From NCBI GenBank assembly GCA_030068075.1, contig CM057841.1, positions 51,315,030-51,379,029 of the forward strand: DNA of 64,000 nucleotides, given 5' to 3'. Below are positions 59,111-64,000 of the stretch, in pieces. A program made the position numbers and the translations under genes. Every line of letters starts with the position of its first letter. Position 1 is the first letter of the stretch. Source of the DNA: Paguma larvata (lineage: Eukaryota > Chordata > Mammalia > Carnivora > Viverridae). The notes beneath the pieces were generated by a model, which worked only from the letters and a program-made list of their open reading frames with translations, was not told where the DNA came from and searched no databases.

Positions 59111-60178
59111 TTATTCAAGTCTTAAACAGACTGAAGGCCTATTGAGATTACAGGTAACTTTTTGGTTTTGAACGCCACATAGACTCTGCATATAGCCCAG
59201 TACAATACAGTCTAGAAACAGATTAAAATGCAAACAGGTATTTTAAAGCAAGGCAAAAGCTCTCCGTGCAATGCCCAACTCTCAGATGAGCAGAAAAGAC
59301 GAGAGTTGGGCCACCGTTGTATGGTTTAATTATCAGATGTGTGGTAGTATGATGGATTGTGATTTTACATTTTGTTATTCACATGACACACCAGAGATCC
59401 AGACTATCAACCCAAGACCAATTTTCAACAAGATCAGGAAAAAACAAGAAGTAGAAAAAAAAAGAGGGAAAAAAATAGTTTGGTTTTTTTTTTTAAACCA
59501 ATGGTCCTGTATTTTGTGGGGGGTTATCAAGTCTACCAGGGAAGCTTGAGCCCTCCTCCCATAAAACACATATCTGCACACACGCTAACCAGTGGACACG
59601 CTAACCATTTCAGGGGCTTTGGAAGCTCTGTTTCAATCTGTTGAAACTCCAACTCTAAATTTTGTAGCCATATGTCAGATGGTTGTCAACCCCTTTATGG
59701 ACTTCTGGCAAAACATGAGCAAATGGTTGGATTGCATTGAGTGTGGAGACTCAGCTGTGCCCTGAAAAGCAACTTAAAGACTCCAGTGTATAAGATGTGT
59801 AGGCTTGCCATGGTGACAGTCAAGGAAAGATGAGTCTTTATTAAATTGGTCAGACTCTTTGCATTTCACAGGTCAGTTGCTGGGAAAGAAGTGTTTACAG
59901 CCTCCTCTCCTGGAAGTGAGGTGAGCTGAGGAGTAGGGATAGCCATCAGAAAGACTGCACCTCTGTGATCCCAGTCCACCAAGACAGCATCCACACTGTC
60001 GCTAAGCAGAGTTAATAAGGGGAAGCTTTAGCTCCATTTCATAGAGTTTATTTCTAGAACTATGGAGTCTTGAGACTCCATTGTAAGATTTCCTCCCCAA
60101 GACCTTAAACTAAGACGCTTCAAAAGTCACAAGTTCGATGTTGGGAGTGAGTATAACTGGGGATGCAGTTTAGGGATG

Positions 60179-60560
60179 CCTTAGTCCATTTGAGCTGCTA
60201 TAACAAAATACCAAAATACCATAGACTGGGTGGCTTCTAAATAGCAGAAATGTATTGCTCACAGTTCCGGAGGCTAGGAGTTTAAGATCAGAGTGCCAGG
60301 CTGATTAGGTTCTGGCGAGAGCCCTCTTTGGGACTGCAGACTGCTGACTGCCCCACTGTAGCCTCATATAATGGAAGGGGCTAGAGAACTCTGGGATCTC
60401 TTTTATAAGGACACTAATCACACCCCTCAAAGATCTGTCCTCATGACTCAATCATCTTCCGAAGGCCCCACTCTCCTAATACCATCACCTTCGAGGTTAG
60501 GATTTCAACAAATGAATTTGGGGCGGGGGGATGCATACATTCAGCCCATAACAAGGGATG
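60179..60560 (-). mobile_element. MaLR-type solo LTR
   Basis: Antisense LTR: GAGCTGCTATAACAAAATAC, CATAGACTGGGTGGCTTCTA, GCTCACAGTTCCGGAGGCTA, and the end GCATACATTCAGCCCATAAC. Confidence 0.8.
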
Positions 60561-61089
60561 TTTTGGATAATTCCAACACTAACTTAATTTATGCAAATGG
60601 GTGAACTTAGCGTGAGTGTTAAGAGTGAGGAGGCTGGAGGGAGCCTGACAGGCCTCAGATGTCACCCTTGGCCATTTATTATCTGCATGCCCTAAACATG
60701 TGCACCCCACATCCACCTTCTAGGATGCTGGTACTCATTCTCCAAGCTACTGGAAGCATTCACTCTCGGCTGTTCCAGATGAGTCCCTCCTGGTGAGTTG
60801 CCCTTTATTGGAGGGAGCTGTTTTACTGAAGGTTATGCCTCTCCTGGGCCAGCCTACACTGGTGACCAGAGACAGACCAGACCCCTTGCCTCAGTTCTGG
60901 GCCCTTGGTCTTCTCATGGGATCGGCTGAAACCTCTGTTGTAACTGCATCTCATTTCAACTGCTCTCTCCACCCAACAGGGCTTCCCTCCTGCCCTCCAG
61001 ATGTTAAACCTGCAGACACTCCCCAATAAGCCTGATGCATGAAAATCTTGTCTCTGAATATATTTCTCGAGAAACCTGACTTCTGACAC

Positions 61090-61225
61090 TCTAAAAGTCT
61101 CACTGTCCTCATGTATAAAATGGGCACGGTAACTGTACCTATATATACCATAAGGTTCTTGCAGGCTGCTGTGATATAATGCCAGTGAAATGCTTAGCAT
61201 AGGGCTTGATGCAGAATGAGTCCTT
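61090..61225 (+). mobile_element. MIR relic
   Basis: Sense: TGTCCTCATGTATAAAATGG, CTGTACCTATATATACCATA, GAAATGCTTAGCATAGGGCT. Confidence 0.65.
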
Positions 61226-61264
61226 CCCAGAAGCCACAAATTTATCCAGAGAATCAATGCTATC

Positions 61265-61975
61265 AAGATCTAACTCCAAGCTGGCTTCTTGGCAGAAATA
61301 AAAAGACATAAGGCATATACAAATTGACAAGCTTGATCTTAAAATTCATATAGAAATACATGAAACCAGAGTAGACAAAACAATCTGGAAAAAAAAAATT
61401 AGAGAACTCACATATCCCAACTTCAAAAGTTACTACAAAGCTAGAGTCATCAAGGTAGCATAACTGACATAAGGATAGAGATAAGATCAATGGAATTGAG
61501 AGTCCAACAATAAACTTGTATATTTAAGGGCAATTGATTTTTGTCAAGGTGCCAAGATCATTCAATGGGGAAAAATAATCTTTTTAATAAATGATGCGGG
61601 GACAACCGGATAGCTATATGACTTAGAATTAGTGTGGAACCTTTCCTCACACCATATACTGAAGTCAACTCAAAATGGGTCCAATGTCTAAATTTAAGAG
61701 CTCAAACTATAAAACTCTTAGAAGAAATCATAGGTGTAAGTCTTTGTGACTTTGTATTAGGAAATGGTTCAAGCAACAAGAGAAAAAAAACTGACAAATC
61801 ACACTTCATCAAAATTAAAATGTCTTCAAAAGACGCCACTAAAAAAAAATCAAAAGACGATCAACAAAATGAGATAAAATATTTGCAAATCATGTATCTA
61901 GTTTGTATCTAGGATATACATAGCACTGTTTACAATTCAACAATAAAAAGAAAATGCAGCTTAAAAGTGGGCAAT
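61265..61975 (+). mobile_element. L1M fragment
   Basis: Sense, old LINE-1: CTACAAAGCTAGAGTCATCA, AGAGCTCAAACTATAAAACT CTTAGAAGAAATCATAGG. Encodes broken ORF2-region peptides only. Confidence 0.75.
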
Positions 61976-62014
61976 TCTACTCTGACAAATATTTCTGCAA
62001 ATGAGTCAGCTAAC

Positions 62015-62078
62015 CTTCTAGGTTTGAGGGCAGACACTATGTTGTATTCCTTTCTGCATCTTTAATGCCTACTGAAGG
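62015..62078 (+). mobile_element. L2 3' end
   Basis: TTGAGGGCAGACACTATGTT GTATTCCTTTCTGCATCTTTAATGCC, sense. Confidence 0.5.
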
Positions 62079-62081
62079 AGT

Positions 62082-62325
62082 GGCAAAAAACATGGACTTT
62101 GAAGTCTCTTACTTCACAGGAGACCTGTATTCAGTTAGGACTCTGCCACTTATTAGCTCTTTGATACTGGACAATTACTTTACTTCTCCAATCCTTGTTT
62201 TTCTCATCTATAAAATGGACCTAACAATTGTACCTACCTCCTAGAATTGTTGAGGCTGAATGCCAGCATACAGGTAAAACCCTTAACTCAGGCCAGGATA
62301 ATAAATAGTTACTAAATTGCAACTA
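62082..62325 (+). mobile_element. MIR relic
   Basis: Well preserved sense copy: GGACTCTGCCACTTATTAGC, CATCTATAAAATGGACCTAA, CTCCTAGAATTGTTGAGGCT. It ends 190 bases before the flavoprotein-like exon. Confidence 0.8.
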
Positions 62326-62514
62326 TAATTCTAAGAGGTAAGACAATTATTGTGAATAATAACATCATTGTTAATACTAGTAGCAGCAAGAACAACAAAC
62401 AGAATAGCTAAGTATGTTTGCTCGTCACTACCTCAGTCATCAACAGAAAACGCCTGTGTCATTTATTCATGTCCATGCATGAACTGGTCATCATCAGCTC
62501 GTCTTAGTTTACAG

Positions 62515-62684
62515 ATACTTTATGTGGAAGGCTGGAGTGCTGGACTGGCCGAAAAATCATTGTGGTGGCAGATGGCTCTCATGGGGAGACCTGCTCTGTG
62601 ATGGGGCTCAGTCCACATTATGCGGTCGAATCCTGCAGTGCTTCTGGAGCTAATGCCACCGTCACAAGACTGGACCAGAGACAG
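62515..62684 (+). pseudogene. Exon-like block with FAD-monooxygenase DG motif
   Basis: A 170-base stretch open in one frame between an acceptor (TTAGTTTACAG, AG at 62513-62514) and a strong donor (GACAG|GTAAGC at 62685). The frame reads TLCGRLECWTGRKIIVVADG and then SHGETCSVMGLSPHYAVESC, ending TRLDQRQ. The 'VVADGSxGxxCxVMG' run resembles the conserved DG motif (…vgaDGxxSxvR…) that contacts FAD and NAD(P)H in the p-hydroxybenzoate-hydroxylase fold. Its phase does not join directly to 54371, so at least one exon would be missing between them. Taken alone it could be an intact exon. The link to the 54 kb block, on the same strand with the same fold in the right order, is inference. Confidence 0.42.
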
Positions 62685-62689
62685 GTAAG

Positions 62690-63310
62690 CTCTGGAGGGT
62701 GTTTCGCATTGTCTTTCCCATTCCTTCCATTCTAAGCTGTCAGGTTATTAGTTCATTTGTGGTCCACAGACAAGTCTGTTCTGCATCTGGAAGCTTATTT
62801 ACAAAAAGCACTCGATCAGGTGGTTGCTGGGATATTTGCCGAGGTGATCTTCCCACCTGACTGCACAATGGCAGCTCTACAAGCTGAGTCCTCAGCATGG
62901 AGAGTGTTGGGGACCGTGACTTCTCTAATCAATCTGTGCTAATGATACAATGAACATGACTTGGCATCAACCTAGGATGCTCGGCTTTGGGCCAAACATG
63001 GATCATCAAAAACAAAACTGGTCAGAGAATCCCTTACCCGCTCCTCAAGGATCTCATCAGTTAGCTGACACACACTGGGCATTGGACCAGAGGGGCCCAA
63101 ACTGAGAGACGGCAGGCATGTCAGCCATTCATAACCGGGATGAAAAGAGCCAACTTTTGATTTTAAAAAAGAATTACTTGGGCCGACCTGCCTTATCCCA
63201 AAGTCTCCCACTCGAAGCCTCGCTTTTCCAACCTTGTAAGAGTCCAAAGGGGTTTGGGAGTGTCAGTCTAGCTAGACTTGACTTAATAGAAGTCCTTGGG
63301 GGGAGACCGG
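62690..63310. other. Unassigned stretch after the DG-motif exon
   Basis: No repeat recognised and no further flavoprotein motif, for example the later GD motif, found by reading all frames. Confidence 0.4.
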
Positions 63311-63312
63311 GA

Positions 63313-63535
63313 GGGCTCCTGGGTGGCTCATTCAGTTGAGCCGACTTGGACTTCAGATCTAGGTCAGGATATAGCAGTCTGTGAATTCAAGCTCCACATA
63401 GGGCTCTGTGCTGACAGCTCAGAGCCTGCAGCCTGCTTTGGATTCTGTGTCTCCCTCTCTCTCTGCCCCTCCCCTGTCTCTCTCTCAAAAACAAATAAAC
63501 ATTTAAAAAAATAATAAATAAATAAATAAAATTCA
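63313..63535 (+). mobile_element. Carnivore tRNA-Lys SINE
   Basis: Sense copy; head GGCTCCTGGGTGGCTCATTC, (AAAT)n tail. Confidence 0.9.
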
Positions 63536-63540
63536 TTTTT

Positions 63541-63685
63541 GCAGCATCTGGGTGGCTCAGCATCTGACTCTTGATTTTGCCCAGGTCGTCATCTCACTGT
63601 CCGGGGACCGAGCCCCACGTTGGGCTCTGCACTGAGCTGGAGCCTGCTTAAGATTTTCTTTTTCCCTCTGCCCATCCCCTCCTCA

Positions 63686-63723
<38 letters not shown>

Positions 63724-63755
63724 ATAAATAAACATTAAAGAAAGTAAAATAAAAG
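63541..63755 (+). mobile_element. Carnivore tRNA-Lys SINE
   Basis: Sense copy right behind the previous one, lacking about ten bases in the A box (GGTGGCTCAGCATCTGACTC). Confidence 0.88.
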
Positions 63756-64000
63756 TCGTTCTTTACAAACTTAATAAACTCATTCCCATTTTAGTCAGCC
63801 TGGGCGAACACAAAATTCCATTTCCAAGACTCCTTTCCCAGAAACATTCTACGACTTTTTCAGATCCATTCTGATGCCTTCTAGGTGTTTTTCGTCTTTC
63901 TAATTCTGGAACAATCACTCATTCTACTTTCCCTACCTATTGTTTGTAGTCAGTTGTTTCCTTTCATCTTTATTATTTCTAAGTGTTTTTTTTTAATGTT

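Noticed and set aside
59879..59932. Possible missing middle exon of the flavoprotein-like gene (CACAG ... GGAAGTGAG|GTGAGC)
   Set aside because: The phase required by the 54371 donor meets a stop, and the peptide has no motif.
61634..61912. ORF with TIKLLEEIIGVSL as a possible gene
   Set aside because: Old LINE-1 sequence; the peptide is a common L1-derived run.
62757..62942. 61-codon ORF after the DG-motif exon
   Set aside because: No resemblance to the flavoprotein fold and no acceptor in the right phase; probably chance.

Overview
The window is mammalian, from a feliform carnivore and most likely a cat-family species. Three things show this: spliced genes with long introns, 27 copies of the carnivore tRNA-Lys-derived SINE in its feliform form (heads read as variants of GGGGCGCCTGGGTGGCTCAG, with CT-rich middles and AATAAA-type tails), and ancient mammalian MIR, L2, L1M, MaLR and hAT relics. 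The gene order, the 3' end of VAT1L followed by CLEC3A on the same strand, matches the human 16q23.1 interval that leads into WWOX (established knowledge). WWOX itself is not in the window.

Layout. 1-8045: the last two coding exons of VAT1L (1353-1436 and 5483-5581) and a roughly 2.5 kb 3' UTR ending near an AATAAA at 8035. 8046-39300: a 31 kb intergenic interval with no convincing gene, filled with repeats. It includes an L1M 3' end carrying two nested SINEs, in a stretch with five same-strand SINEs in 1.5 kb, and a perfect 25-bp hairpin at 35469-35536. 39348-48775: the complete CLEC3A gene, with a TATA box, a duplicated proximal promoter segment, three coding exons and a 3' UTR. Its spliced product is 196 residues: signal peptide, basic heparin-binding-type stretch, coiled coil, and a C-type lectin domain with all six cysteines. 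48776-64000: more repeats plus two exon-like blocks on the + strand (53971-54371 and 62515-62684).

The most unusual content is those two blocks. The first lies in a CpG-rich island and carries a Rossmann FAD-binding-like signature (VLVAGARPAGL), a frame change, and a following segment that resembles an aromatic-ring/group A flavoprotein monooxygenase. It ends at a good splice donor. The second, 8 kb further on, is open between a plausible acceptor and a strong donor and reads IIVVADGSHGETCSVMG, like the DG motif of the same fold. Together they suggest an orphan FAD-dependent monooxygenase gene, probably decayed, between CLEC3A and WWOX. This is inference from motif reading only.

VAT1L (an oxidoreductase-like protein) and CLEC3A (a secreted cartilage lectin) are neighbours by conserved synteny. 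Nothing in the sequence suggests they act in one pathway. Repeat family names are from memory of consensus sequences, so their edges are approximate.
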